Position numbers and translations under genes: made by a program | Part shown: positions 8,732-16,836 of the stretch, one piece after another | How positions within the stretch are numbered: the first letter of the stretch is position 1 | Layout: the number at the start of each line of letters is the position of its first letter | DNA from: Betaproteobacteria bacterium | GTDB lineage: Bacteria; Pseudomonadota; Gammaproteobacteria; Burkholderiales; Burkholderiaceae_C | Length of the DNA stretch: 35,687 nucleotides | Assembly: GCA_025358155.1 (NCBI GenBank) | Contig: JANYKR010000127.1 | Location: 1-35,687 of the forward strand | Direction of reading: 5' to 3' | Notes under the pieces: generated by a model | Seen by the model: the letters and a program-made list of their open reading frames with translations, nothing else | Databases searched by the model: none | Told to the model about the DNA's origin: nothing

Positions 8732-9547
8732 TCAGGCGCTGACGATCCAACCCTCCAACGCATCCACCGTCGGCGGCAGGCCCCAGCGGGGTTGGCCCAC
8801 CGCCCAGCCGGCCTGCAGCAGGCACAGCACCGCGTCGAGGGCATCGCCGCTGGCATCGTCGGCCAGTGCATCCCGCTGCGCGGCGCTCAGCTTCAGGCGC
8901 AGACGCAGCCGGGTGCGCCCTTGCTCCAGCGCCTCCACGATGTCTTTGCGCGCAATCAGCCGGTCCGGCGTCTGCTTGGCGCGCTCGTCGCTTTTGTACG
9001 ACCTTCGGCCGATCAGCTCGCGCGCCAGCAGGCCCGGGTAGGCCTCCAGCGCCACCCGGCCCGCATCGCCCTGCCCCGGCGTGTGGGCCGGAAAGCTCAG
9101 CCCCGCCGCCTGCAGCAGCGGCAGACCGGCATGCAGCATGTAGGCCACCGGTGGGTTGACCCACTTCATCGACGGGCTGGAGCCGGCCGGGCCGTCACAG
9201 GCGCGGTGGGCAAATTTGCCGCCCACCGGCCGGCTGTTGCAAAACGCGGCAAAGGTGTCGCGGATCAAGGGCCGGCCCAGCGCGGCATAGTGGGCGATGC
9301 TGGCGGCCCAGTCGGTAGGCCAGCCCAGCGCCAGCACCAGCTCACGCGGCAGGCCAAAGGGCAGGTCGAAACCGCCGACCCAGGCACCAGGCCGGGCCAG
9401 CCACTGGCCAAAAGACGCCAGCGTGTCGAAGCGCTGCAGGCCGTCGAGCCGCAGCAGGGCGCCGTGCACCGTGCCGCTGGCCAGCACGATGGGTTTGCGC
9501 CGGCTGGGGCGGCTGGAGAAGTCGACGCCGATCACAAGTTGGGTCAT
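8732..9547 (-). CDS. DUF429 domain protein (predicted RNase H-fold)
   Basis: 271 residues. The N-terminus TQLVIGVDFSSRPSRRKPIVLA has the acidic first beta-strand (GVDF) seen in DUF429 proteins, which are predicted to have an RNase H-like fold. GGFDLPFGLPRELV carries a second Asp, and SGDALDAVLCLLQAGW near the C-terminus supplies a third acidic position, as expected for a metal site. No biochemical function is established for this family. The gene is divergent from the DMT permease and upstream of the J-protein. The stop codon sits in the loop of a perfect hairpin (AGCGCC/GGCGCT, 8726-8740). No clear ribosome-binding site precedes the ATG. Confidence 0.8.
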   Translation of the reverse strand: MTQLVIGVDFSSRPSRRKPIVLASGTVHGALLRLDGLQRFDTLASFGQWLARPGAWVGGFDLPFGLPRELVLALGWPTDWAASIAHYAALGRPLIRDTFAAFCNSRPVGGKFAHRACDGPAGSSPSMKWVNPPVAYMLHAGLPLLQAAGLSFPAHTPGQGDAGRVALEAYPGLLARELIGRRSYKSDERAKQTPDRLIARKDIVEALEQGRTRLRLRLKLSAAQRDALADDASGDALDAVLCLLQAGWAVGQPRWGLPPTVDALEGWIVSA

Positions 9548-9617
9548 GCCCAAGATTGTGGGTGTCAGCCGCCGCACCGCACCGCTGCAGGCCGGATAGC
9601 CCCAGCCCCGGGGGCCG

Positions 9618-9639
9618 CTGTCACCGGCATGACTGACAG
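9618..9639. promoter_or_regulatory. CTGTCA-N10-TGACAG dyad in a divergent promoter region
   Basis: A perfect 6-bp inverted repeat with a 10-bp spacer lies in the 123-bp gap between the divergent DUF429 and DMT permease genes. Size and position fit a dimeric repressor or activator site. No regulator gene adjoins it. Confidence 0.35.
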
Positions 9640-9670
9640 GCCGGGCCCACACCGTGCACGATGTAGTCGG

Positions 9671-10645
9671 ATGAATCTGCCGCTGTTCTGGGTGTCGCTC
9701 AGCCAGCGTGCCGAGCATTGGAGCCCCACCACCCGGGGTTTGCTGTGGACCAGTGCGGCTGGCCTGACGTTCTCGATGCTCAACGCCTTGATGCGCGCGC
9801 TCACGCAGCACATCGACCCGTTTCAGGCCCAGTTTTTGCGCTACCTGTTCGGCCTGCTGGTGCTGCTGCCGTTGATGGCGCACAACCGCTTTGCAGGCTA
9901 CTGGCCGCAGCAGGTCGGCCCGCAGTTCACCCGCGGCCTGGTGCACACCGCCGGGCTGTGCCTTTGGTTTTCGGCCTTGCCGCGCATCCCGCTGGCCGAC
10001 ATGACGGCCATCGGCTTTACCGGGCCGATCTTCATCATGATCGGCGCCTATGTGTTTTTCAAGGAGCCGATGCGCTGGGCGCGCTGGCTGGCCTGCGGCA
10101 TTGGTTTTGCGGGGGTGTTGATCGTGGTCGGCCCCAAGCTCTCGGCCAGTGGCGGTGCCTACCACCTGCTGATGCTGGCTTCGGCGCCGGTGTTTGCAGC
10201 CTCGTTCTTGCTGACCAAGGCGCTCACCCGGCACGAGTCGCCCGGTGTGATCGTGGTCTGGCAGTCGATCTCGGTGTCGATCTTCAGCCTGCCGCTGGCG
10301 CTGCTGCACTGGCAGTGGCTGGGGCCGTGGCAATGGGCAGCATTTGCGCTGTGCGGCGTGCTGGGCAGTGCCGGCCACTACTGCCTGACCCGCTCGTTCA
10401 TGTCGGCCGACATCTCGGCCACCCAGTCAGCCAAGTTTCTGGACCTGGTCTGGTCAGCCTTGATGGGCTGGCTGCTGTTTGCCGACATCCCCAGCCAGTC
10501 CACCCTGATCGGCGGCAGCTTGATCTGCGCGGCCACGATCTGGGTGGCGCGTTTTGAGTCGCGCCGCCGACCCAAGCCGCAGCCGGCCGCCGCGCCGGTA
10601 GCGGCAGAACACGCCGCCGCCGCAGACCCCTCAGGGCTGATCTGA
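9671..10645 (+). CDS. DMT-superfamily (EamA) permease
   Basis: 324 residues with about ten hydrophobic helices arranged as two EamA repeats of five. The first repeat runs from about LLWTSAAGLTFSMLNALMRAL. The short KEPMRWARWLACGIGFAGVLIVV stretch is the classic EamA loop between helices 4 and 5, and the second repeat has the matching end around DIPSQSTLIGGSLICAATIWVA. The proline-rich, basic cytoplasmic tail (last 30 residues) is not conserved. Relatives export or import amino acids, nucleosides or other metabolites; the substrate here is unknown. The ATG is at 9671. The 3' end overlaps the convergent VF530 gene by 15 bp. Confidence 0.9.
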   Translation: MNLPLFWVSLSQRAEHWSPTTRGLLWTSAAGLTFSMLNALMRALTQHIDPFQAQFLRYLFGLLVLLPLMAHNRFAGYWPQQVGPQFTRGLVHTAGLCLWFSALPRIPLADMTAIGFTGPIFIMIGAYVFFKEPMRWARWLACGIGFAGVLIVVGPKLSASGGAYHLLMLASAPVFAASFLLTKALTRHESPGVIVVWQSISVSIFSLPLALLHWQWLGPWQWAAFALCGVLGSAGHYCLTRSFMSADISATQSAKFLDLVWSALMGWLLFADIPSQSTLIGGSLICAATIWVARFESRRRPKPQPAAAPVAAEHAAAADPSGLI

Positions 10646-10969
10646 ACCGACAGGCTTGTGAGTCGGGCTGCCGGGCGGGTTGCCGACGGCATCGGCCGGC
10701 CCGGCCCGGCGCTGCTCGCGCAGCATGAACAGGTACAGGCTCTCGATCTTCTCGCGCGCCCAGGGCGTCTTGCGCAAGAACTTGAGGCTCGAACCCACGC
10801 TCGGGTCACTGACAAAGCAGCGCACCGGGATGCGCTGACCCAGGCCAGCGAAGCCGTAGTGCGCCGCCAGTGCGGTGACGATGCCCTCCAGCGTCAGGCC
10901 ATGCAGCGGGTTGCGCGGCTGGGCCGACTTGGGCGCTGGCGGCGCTGGCGGTGGAGTTGATGAGGTCAT
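10631..10969 (-). CDS. VF530-family (DUF2132) small DNA-binding protein
   Basis: 112 residues. The central block NPLHGLTLEGIVTALAAHYG, the GQRIPVRCFVSDPSVGSS stretch and LKFLRKTPWAREKIESLYL are the conserved signature of VF530/DUF2132, a short all-helical fold reported to bind double-stranded DNA. The N-terminal 20 residues are Pro/Ala-rich and the C-terminal tail is polar; neither is conserved. The ATG at 10969 is chosen because family homology starts about 20 residues later and a GAGG lies just upstream (very close spacing). Its cellular role is not established. Its 3' end overlaps the DMT permease gene tail to tail, and its promoter region is shared with the gene at 11103. Confidence 0.88.
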   Translation of the reverse strand: MTSSTPPPAPPAPKSAQPRNPLHGLTLEGIVTALAAHYGFAGLGQRIPVRCFVSDPSVGSSLKFLRKTPWAREKIESLYLFMLREQRRAGPADAVGNPPGSPTHKPVGSDQP

Positions 10970-11102
10970 CGCCTCATTTTCACCGGGCGGTGGGCGGCGG
11001 CCGGAGCAGCCACCGCTTGGTCTGCTTGTTTCGCCGATTGCCCGGGCTGCCGCTGCTCGACACTGGGCTGCGGCTCGACCCGAGCTCAGAAAGAACCCCG
11101 TT

Positions 11103-11420
11103 ATGGCCCTCGACAAGCTCCGCATCAGCCACCAGATCGTGCGCCTGGAGGTCGCTGACGGGCGGCATGTCGCGATGGATGCTGGCGCCTACCTGCGCGC
11201 GGCACGCGAACTGCGCGACGCCATCCGAGGCGAACTCGGCGAGTTGCCGATGCATGCCTTCTTGATCCGCGCGTTGCCGGCGTTGCAGACCACGGCCGAG
11301 AACGTGTACTTCGACCACCACCGCTGCTTCGCCGACCTCGACGGCAGCGGCGACGCAGGCCGGGTGCAGGCGCTGACCGACGCCCTGCTGCGGCGCCTGC
11401 AGCGCCTGCAGCGTCAGTAG
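11103..11420 (+). CDS. Unrecognised 105-residue protein upstream of an FtsH-like protease
   Basis: I do not recognise this protein. It is soluble, with no signal peptide or membrane helix. It begins with a beta-like stretch (KLRISHQIVRLEVADGRHVAMDAG), followed by predicted helices (YLRAARELRDAIRGELGEL) and a C-terminal Arg/Leu-rich helix (ALTDALLRRLQRLQRQ). It is slightly acidic in the middle. Coding character (third-position G/C, amino-acid mix) supports a real gene. The ribosome-binding site is weak (AGAAAG upstream). It lies 64 bp before the FtsH-like gene on the same strand, so an operon and an adaptor or substrate role are possible, but this is inference only. Confidence 0.6.
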   Translation: MALDKLRISHQIVRLEVADGRHVAMDAGAYLRAARELRDAIRGELGELPMHAFLIRALPALQTTAENVYFDHHRCFADLDGSGDAGRVQALTDALLRRLQRLQRQ

Positions 11421-11484
11421 CCCTCGGCCACTGCCTGCTGCCCCGCCCTCCACTGCCTCGACCTTCCGGCCCAGCGCCATTGCC

Positions 11485-13401
11485 ATGACCCGAATCCGCC
11501 AACTGCTGCAATCCTTGCGCACCCATCCACGCCTGGCCGGTGCCCTCGGGCTGGCGCTGGTCCTGCTCGGGTGCGCGCTGACACTGCAGCAGCGTGCCGC
11601 CGCAGCGGCGCAGGCGCGACAACTGCCCGAAGTGCGCGCCTTCGAAGCCGACGCACAAGCCTGGTTGCGCAACGAACGGAGTCTGGCCGACTTCAGGCGC
11701 AGCCTGGCCGCGCAGGACCTGACGGCCGTGGCGCTGGCCGCAACACCGCCGGGTCTGGTGCTCTACACGCTCAAGACGGGCGAAAAGGCCAGCACCACGG
11801 TACCCGGCTGCACGCCGCTGGGCTGTGCCGGCACGCTGCTCGCCGGCCTGGGCGAGCGCAGCGCCCAGGCGGGCTTCGCGTTGGTCAGCGTGCAGGTCGA
11901 AGCCCGCCCGTCGAGCCGCCGCCTGCTCGACGCTGCAGAGACCGTGGTCTCGCCGCTGCTGGTCATCGGCGCCGTGCTGGGCGCACTGTTTGTCGTCACC
12001 CGGCTGCAGATGGGGCTGGGTGGGGCGTCGATGCTGACGGTGCAGCCGGCCACGCGGTTCGTCGACGTGGTCGGCAGCGACGAGGCCAAGGCCGCGCTGG
12101 CGCGGGTGCGCTCCTTTTTGGGTGAACCGGCAAAGTACGCCAGGTTGGGTGCGACGCCACCGCGCGGCGTGCTGCTGGTAGGCCCACCCGGCACCGGCAA
12201 GACGCTGCTGGCGCGGGCGCTGGCCGGCGAGTGCCATGCCAGCTTCATCGCGGTCGACGGCTCGTACTTCACCGCGATGTACTACGGCGCGGGTGTCGCC
12301 AAGGTCAAGGCGTTGTTCGAGCTGGCGCGGCGGCATGCCCCCTGTGTGCTGTTCATCGACGAGATCGACGGCATCGGCCAGCGCAGCCAGGGCCGCTCCG
12401 GTGGCGGCGCCGAGTCGGAGCTCAACCGCATCATCAACCGGGTGCTGGTCGAGATGGACGGTTTCGACCCGCTGAACAACGTCGTCGTTGTCGGCGCGAC
12501 CAACCACGAGGACAACATCGACGAGGCGCTGCGCCGGCCGGGGCGCTTCGACATGCTGGTGCGCCTGGCCTTGCCGATGCTGCCCGACCGACAGCGTCTG
12601 TTTGATCTCTATCTGGGCCGGCTGCAACACGACGGCCAGGCGGACACCCTGGCGCTGGCCCGCATGAGCGCCGGCATGTCGCCGGCGGACATTGCCAACA
12701 CCGTCAACAAGGCCGCCTCGACCGCAGCCGAACTCGGCGCCGAGCGCGTGGGCGCCGAGCATCTGCTGCGCGCCATCGAGACACAACAGCTCGGCGGCGA
12801 CGTCTCGCCCATCAAGTCGTTGCTCAGCGAGGCGACACGTCGCCGGCTGGCCTACCACGAGGCTGGCCATGCCCTGGTCGGGCATCTGCTGGCGGTGGGC
12901 TCGGTCGAGCGCGTCAGCATCGAGCCGCGTGGCCAGGCGCTGGGCGTCACCCACATCCACCGCGAAAGCGAAGAGCCGCTGTACCAGAAGGCCGAGCTAT
13001 CGGCCCGGCTGGCGATGCTGCTGGGCGGCCGCGAAGCCGAGCTGCTGGTGCTTGAAAGCGTCTCCAGCGGCGCGGCCGACGATCTCAAACGGGCCTCGGA
13101 GCTGGCCGTCAAGATGGTCGCCTCACTCGGCTTCTCGGACCGCTTCGGTTTGCTGAGCGTGGCTGGCGTGCCCAAGGAGTTGCTCGGGCCCGATCTGCAA
13201 GCGGCCGTGCTGACCGAGGCACGCGCCCTGCTCGACAGCGCGCAAGCCCGCTGCCGCCGCCTGCTCGACGAGCGCCGCGCGCAACTCGATGGCCTGGCAG
13301 CCGACCTGCTGGACCACGAGGTGCTGAGCGGCGAGCCGCTGACGCGCTGGCTGTCCGGCACCGCCGCGCAACCCATGGCCCGCGAGGCGGCTGTCGCCTG
13401 A
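11485..13401 (+). CDS. Divergent FtsH-like membrane AAA+ zinc metalloprotease
   Basis: 638 residues with FtsH architecture: TM1 at about 18-35, a periplasmic segment of about 115 residues, TM2 at about 155-173, the AAA+ domain and the M41 peptidase domain. Walker A GPPGTGKT is at 233-240, Walker B LFIDEIDGI at 289-297, and the arginine fingers in RRPGRFD at 350-356. The zinc motif HEAGH is at 458-462, with the third ligand Asp in SSGAADDL (532 or 533). All catalytic residues are present. The substrate-gripping pore loop is unusual: FTAMYYGAG (262-270) in place of the FVEMFVGVG of housekeeping FtsH. This looks like an accessory paralogue. No clear Shine-Dalgarno precedes the ATG. Confidence 0.9.
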   Translation: MTRIRQLLQSLRTHPRLAGALGLALVLLGCALTLQQRAAAAAQARQLPEVRAFEADAQAWLRNERSLADFRRSLAAQDLTAVALAATPPGLVLYTLKTGEKASTTVPGCTPLGCAGTLLAGLGERSAQAGFALVSVQVEARPSSRRLLDAAETVVSPLLVIGAVLGALFVVTRLQMGLGGASMLTVQPATRFVDVVGSDEAKAALARVRSFLGEPAKYARLGATPPRGVLLVGPPGTGKTLLARALAGECHASFIAVDGSYFTAMYYGAGVAKVKALFELARRHAPCVLFIDEIDGIGQRSQGRSGGGAESELNRIINRVLVEMDGFDPLNNVVVVGATNHEDNIDEALRRPGRFDMLVRLALPMLPDRQRLFDLYLGRLQHDGQADTLALARMSAGMSPADIANTVNKAASTAAELGAERVGAEHLLRAIETQQLGGDVSPIKSLLSEATRRRLAYHEAGHALVGHLLAVGSVERVSIEPRGQALGVTHIHRESEEPLYQKAELSARLAMLLGGREAELLVLESVSSGAADDLKRASELAVKMVASLGFSDRFGLLSVAGVPKELLGPDLQAAVLTEARALLDSAQARCRRLLDERRAQLDGLAADLLDHEVLSGEPLTRWLSGTAAQPMAREAAVA

Positions 13402-13551
13402 GCCAAGCGCGGCGGCATCCGAGGTCAAGACGCCTGAGGACCAGCGCCGACCCTCGCCAGATTGCCGGGCCGCCCGGGGCAAAACCAGGCATGGCGCTAA
13501 AGTGGCCGCCGTTCCTGACCGCCGACCGCCGCGCCCCGGCCACTGCCCAAC

Positions 13552-14610
13552 ATGACCAACGCTCAACCCGACCTGGTGCACGCACTGCGCGGCAGCACCC
13601 TCGAATCCGTCCACTGCGGCGCCCTCGCCATCGTCGATGCCGATGGCGCACTGGTGCAGTCACTCGGCGACATCGACCGACCGATCTTTCCGCGCTCGGC
13701 CTGCAAGCTGCTGCAGGCGCTGCCGCTGGTGGCCAGTGGCGCCGCCGACGCGTTCGGCCTGAGCGATGAAGAGCTGGCGCTGGCCTGCGCCTCGCACGGG
13801 GGTGAGGCGCGCCATGTGGCCACCGCTGCGGCCATGCTGGCCAAGGCCGGGCTGGACGCGGCGGCGCTGGAATGCGGCACGCACTGGCCCAGCCATGACG
13901 GTGCGCTCAAGTTGCTCGCAGGGTCGGGCGCCGAGCCCGGCCCACTGCACAACAACTGCTCGGGCAAACACTCGGGTTTTGTTTGCGTCGGCTGCTTGAT
14001 GGCACGGGCCGCCGGGCGCGAGCCGGCCGAGTTTGTGCGCGGCTACCTGCGGCCCGACCATCCGGTGATGCGAGAAGTGACTGCTGCGTTGGCCGCTGCC
14101 ACCGGCGCTGACCTGGCGCTTGCGCCGGTGGGCACCGACGGTTGCTCGATCCCCACTTTTGCCATCCCGCTGCGCCAACTGGCGCATGGCTTTGCGCGGG
14201 TTGGCACCGGCGTCGGCTTGTCGGCCGAGCATGCCCGGGCTGCCCGCCGGCTGCGTCAAGCGGTGGCCCATGCGCCATTTTTTGTCGCCGGCAGCGGCCG
14301 GTTCGATACCCGGGTGATGGAGCGCCTGGGCGAGCGGGTGTTCTGCAAGGTGGGCGCGGAGGGGGTGTATTGCGCCGCGCTGCCCGAGGCCGGCCTGGGT
14401 GTGGCGATCAAGATCGACGACGGGAACAACAGCCGCGCCTGCGAGGTGGTGATGGCCGCCGTGATCGAGGCCCGGGTGCGGCTGGACGACGACGAGCGCG
14501 CCTTCCTGCGGGGCTTGAGCGACGTGCCGCTGGTCAACTGGAACCGCATCGAGGTTGGGCGATTGCAGGCGAGTGCGGCCTTGCGCCAAGCGTTGGGAGC
14601 CACCGCATGA
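13552..14610 (+). CDS. L-asparaginase, Rhizobium etli type (class 3, zinc-dependent ReAV-like)
   Basis: 352 residues. It hydrolyses L-asparagine to aspartate and ammonia and belongs to the ReAV/serine-beta-lactamase-like fold, not to the E. coli type I/II asparaginases. Expected active-site groups are present: the SxxK-like SACK (S49, K52), NNCSGKHSG with C136 and K139, and GTDGCSIPTF with D196 and C198. In ReAV the equivalent Cys, Lys and Cys bind zinc. There is no signal peptide, so it is cytoplasmic. The stop overlaps the next gene's ATG (ATGA at 14607-14610), implying coupled translation. A -10-like TAAAGT at about 13497 is a possible promoter. Confidence 0.92.
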   Translation: MTNAQPDLVHALRGSTLESVHCGALAIVDADGALVQSLGDIDRPIFPRSACKLLQALPLVASGAADAFGLSDEELALACASHGGEARHVATAAAMLAKAGLDAAALECGTHWPSHDGALKLLAGSGAEPGPLHNNCSGKHSGFVCVGCLMARAAGREPAEFVRGYLRPDHPVMREVTAALAAATGADLALAPVGTDGCSIPTFAIPLRQLAHGFARVGTGVGLSAEHARAARRLRQAVAHAPFFVAGSGRFDTRVMERLGERVFCKVGAEGVYCAALPEAGLGVAIKIDDGNNSRACEVVMAAVIEARVRLDDDERAFLRGLSDVPLVNWNRIEVGRLQASAALRQALGATA

Positions 14611-16373
14611 CACCCACCACCGAACCGGGTTGCACCGCCCGTCCGTCTCCCCAGCCCACGCAGCCCCGCAGCTCCCCGCTGATGACCGGCGCCGACTACC
14701 GCGAGTCGCTGCGCCGCGCCAGTCCCCGGGTGTTTGTCGATGGCCGCCGGGTCGAGAGCGTGGCTGACGAGCCGGCTTTCCAGCCCGGCATCAACGCGAT
14801 TGCGCTGACCTACGACTTTGCCCAGCAGCCGCGCTACGCGCCGCTGATGACGGCGGTGCAGCACACCAGCGGCCAGTTGGTGAACCGCCTCACCCACATC
14901 AACACCAGCTCGGCCGACCTGCTCAACAAGCTCGAAGCCGTGCGCCTGATCTGCCAGGAGACCGGCTGCGCCCAGCGCTACCTGACGCAGGACGCGCTCA
15001 ACGCCATCGGCCAGGTGACGGCGCGCATTGACGATGCCCACGGCCGGCCGCGCGGCCAGGGCGAGGCCACCGGCCGCTACCTGGCCTACCTGCATCGGGT
15101 GCAAGACCAGGACCTGACGCTCGGCATCGCGATGACCGACGCCAAGGGCGACCGCAGCCGCCGGCCGCACCAACAGGCCAACCGGGACAGCTACCTGCAC
15201 ATCGTCGAGCACCACGCGGTGCAAAACGGCGTGCACGGCATCGTGATCTCGGGCGCCAAGGCGATCGTCACCGCAGCGCCCTACGTGCATGAGCTGCTGG
15301 TGATGCCGTCGCGCAACATGGGCGTGGAAGACGCCGACTTTGCAGTCTGCTGCGCGGTGGCGATAGACGCCCCCGGCCTGACGATCGTGGCCCGACCGGC
15401 CGGCCGGCCGGGTGAAAAGCTGGAGCATGGCGCAGCACTCTTCAGCCGCAAATACGGCCAGAGCACGGCGGTCTGCCTGTTCGACCGGGTGTTCGTGCCA
15501 ATGGACCGGGTGTTCTACGCCGGCGAGTGGCAGCACTCCGGCCACCTCACCTACAGCTACGCCACCCACCACCGCCATACCTGCATCGGCGCACGCGCCG
15601 GTTTTGGCGACCTGCTGATCGGCGCGTCGGCCTTGATGTGCGAGGCCAACGGCTTCGACCCCGGCGCCGAGACCCCGTTGCGCGAGCAGATGGTCGAGCT
15701 GATCACCATCACCGAGAGCTTTTTTGCCTGCGGCGTGGCCGCCAGCGTCTATGCCAAGCTCGACGAGCCCAGCGGCATCCTGATGCCCGACCCGGTGTTT
15801 GCCAACATCGGCAAGCTGCTGCTGGCGACCAAGATCTACGACATGCACCGCATCGCCCACACGGTGAGCGGCGGCCTGATCGTCACCCTGCCCGGCCCGG
15901 ACGAAGACCACAACCCCGAGACCGCCGCCCAGTTGTCGGAGGTGCTGCGCGCCAACCCCGACGTGCCGTACGCCCAGCGCATCGAGGTGGCGCGTTTCAT
16001 CGAGGACCTGACCGCCGGCTACCAGGGCGGCTGGTACAGCGTGATCAGCCTGCATGGTGGCGGCTCACCGGCGGCAATGAAGCAGGAGATCTGGCGCAAC
16101 TACCCGGTGGGCAACAAGGTCGATCTGGTCGAGCGGCTGCTGGAACGGGGCGTGGCGGCCCCGGGCGCGGCTGACGGCGATGCAGCAGCCGGCGTTGTGG
16201 CGGGTGTTGTGGCGGGTGTTGTGACGGATGCTGCGGCCGCGCGCCCGATCACCCGCAACCGCCAGCCTGGCCAGTGCTGCGACACCGGCTGCACGGTGCC
16301 CGGCCAGTCGGTGATGGTGGATTTGCCGACAGCAGTGGCCACGCTGCCCTCCCGCCAGCCTGTCAGCCCGTGA
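14607..16373 (+). CDS. 4-Hydroxybutyryl-CoA dehydratase-like / HpaB-family flavoprotein, cluster ligands partly lost
   Basis: 588 residues from the ATG that overlaps the asparaginase stop. After about 25 variable residues the protein follows the 4-hydroxybutyryl-CoA dehydratase (AbfD)/4-HPA 3-hydroxylase fold: MTGADYRESLRR (26-37), AMTDAKGDRS (175-184) and VHELLVMPSRNM (227-238). AbfD holds an Fe-S cluster with C99, C103, H292 and C299. By my alignment from memory the positions here are C121, Y125, H322 and A329, so two of four ligands are gone. A flavin-only oxygenase or isomerase role is therefore more likely than dehydration. A roughly 85-residue C-terminal extension has a Val/Gly/Ala repeat and a CCDTGCTVPG segment. 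The substrate is unknown. Confidence 0.82.
   Translation: MTPTTEPGCTARPSPQPTQPRSSPLMTGADYRESLRRASPRVFVDGRRVESVADEPAFQPGINAIALTYDFAQQPRYAPLMTAVQHTSGQLVNRLTHINTSSADLLNKLEAVRLICQETGCAQRYLTQDALNAIGQVTARIDDAHGRPRGQGEATGRYLAYLHRVQDQDLTLGIAMTDAKGDRSRRPHQQANRDSYLHIVEHHAVQNGVHGIVISGAKAIVTAAPYVHELLVMPSRNMGVEDADFAVCCAVAIDAPGLTIVARPAGRPGEKLEHGAALFSRKYGQSTAVCLFDRVFVPMDRVFYAGEWQHSGHLTYSYATHHRHTCIGARAGFGDLLIGASALMCEANGFDPGAETPLREQMVELITITESFFACGVAASVYAKLDEPSGILMPDPVFANIGKLLLATKIYDMHRIAHTVSGGLIVTLPGPDEDHNPETAAQLSEVLRANPDVPYAQRIEVARFIEDLTAGYQGGWYSVISLHGGGSPAAMKQEIWRNYPVGNKVDLVERLLERGVAAPGAADGDAAAGVVAGVVAGVVTDAAAARPITRNRQPGQCCDTGCTVPGQSVMVDLPTAVATLPSRQPVSP
16192..16227 (+). repeat. Three tandem 12-bp repeats in the C-terminal extension
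   Basis: Units GCGTTGTGGCGG, GTGTTGTGGCGG and GTGTTGTGACGG run head to tail in frame and encode an iterated Val-Val-Ala-Gly-type tetrapeptide. They lie in the variable linker between the enzyme core and the Cys-containing tail of the HpaB/AbfD-like protein. Slippage expansion is the likely origin. Confidence 0.8.
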
Positions 16374-16434
16374 GATGAGCCCGTTCACCGGCGCCGAGGC
16401 GCCTTGTTCGGGCCAAGGCACAGCGGCGCTGCCC

Positions 16435-16440
16435 GATACT
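16435..16440 (+). promoter_or_regulatory. -10-like GATACT just before the DUF2805 start
   Basis: GATACT is followed by 7 nt and then the ATG at 16448, so a transcript from it would start at or within a base or two of the start codon. No convincing -35 hexamer or Shine-Dalgarno is seen. The geometry resembles the site before ribF. Confidence 0.35.
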
Positions 16441-16447
16441 CTTGCCC

Positions 16448-16747
16448 ATGGCCAAACCCATCCCCCGCCTGAGCCCGACCGAGATCGAAGCGATCATCAA
16501 GACCGCCTGGGATGACCGGCCGCCGTTCCGCGCGGTGCTGATGCAGCACGGGGTAGAGCCCGGCCAGGTGGTTCAACTGCTCAAACGCGAGCTGACGTCC
16601 AATGCCTTCAAGGTCTGGACTGCCCGTACCAAGGGCGTGGTGTCGGCTGCGCCGACCCGCTACGAGACTCCCAAGCCCAAGCCCAAACCCGCACCCAAAC
16701 CAGCCGCCAAGGCCGTGCTCAAGCCGACCACCAAGCCCCCGCGCTGA
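16448..16747 (+). CDS. DUF2805 (TIGR03643) family small protein
   Basis: 99 residues. The core LSPTEIEAIIKTAWDDRPPFRAVLMQHGVEPGQVVQLLKREL and NAFKVWTARTKGVVS match the TIGR03643/DUF2805 pattern, a short helical domain that looks like a helix-turn-helix (AWDDRPPF...VEPGQVVQLLK). No function has been proven; nucleic-acid binding is a guess from the fold and the basic tail. That tail (about 76-99) is a Lys-Pro-Ala repeat (KPKPKPAPKPAAKAV), typical of nucleic-acid-associated linkers. The start is the ATG at 16448; a TTG 6 bp upstream is in frame. A stem-loop pair follows the stop. Confidence 0.8.
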   Translation: MAKPIPRLSPTEIEAIIKTAWDDRPPFRAVLMQHGVEPGQVVQLLKRELTSNAFKVWTARTKGVVSAAPTRYETPKPKPKPAPKPAAKAVLKPTTKPPR

Positions 16748-16794
16748 CCGCTTGCGGGCTTGGCAGGCCCGCATTGCGGAGTCGGGGACGACTC
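16748..16794 (+). terminator. Tandem stem-loops after the DUF2805 gene
   Basis: TGCGGGC/GCCCGCA (16753-16759 with 16767-16773), extended by CCGC/GCGG (16748-16751 with 16776-16779), is followed at once by GAGTCG/CGACTC (16779-16784 with 16789-16794). No T-run follows, so intrinsic termination is uncertain. The structures start at the first base after the stop codon. Confidence 0.45.
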
Positions 16795-16836
16795 TGGCAG
16801 ACTGCGTTCGTCCCTTCCTTTCTCGGAGAAACGCAC

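Noticed and set aside
8590-8871. An ATG start at 8871 for the J-protein
   Set aside because: The extra 94 residues are basic, unlike any J-domain N-terminus, and lie in part within the DUF429 gene in another frame.
10640-11102. Missed gene in the VF530 promoter region
   Set aside because: The divergent gap is only 133 bp, is GC-rich, and contains imperfect direct repeats (GGGCTGC...CTCGAC) but no coding frame of its own.
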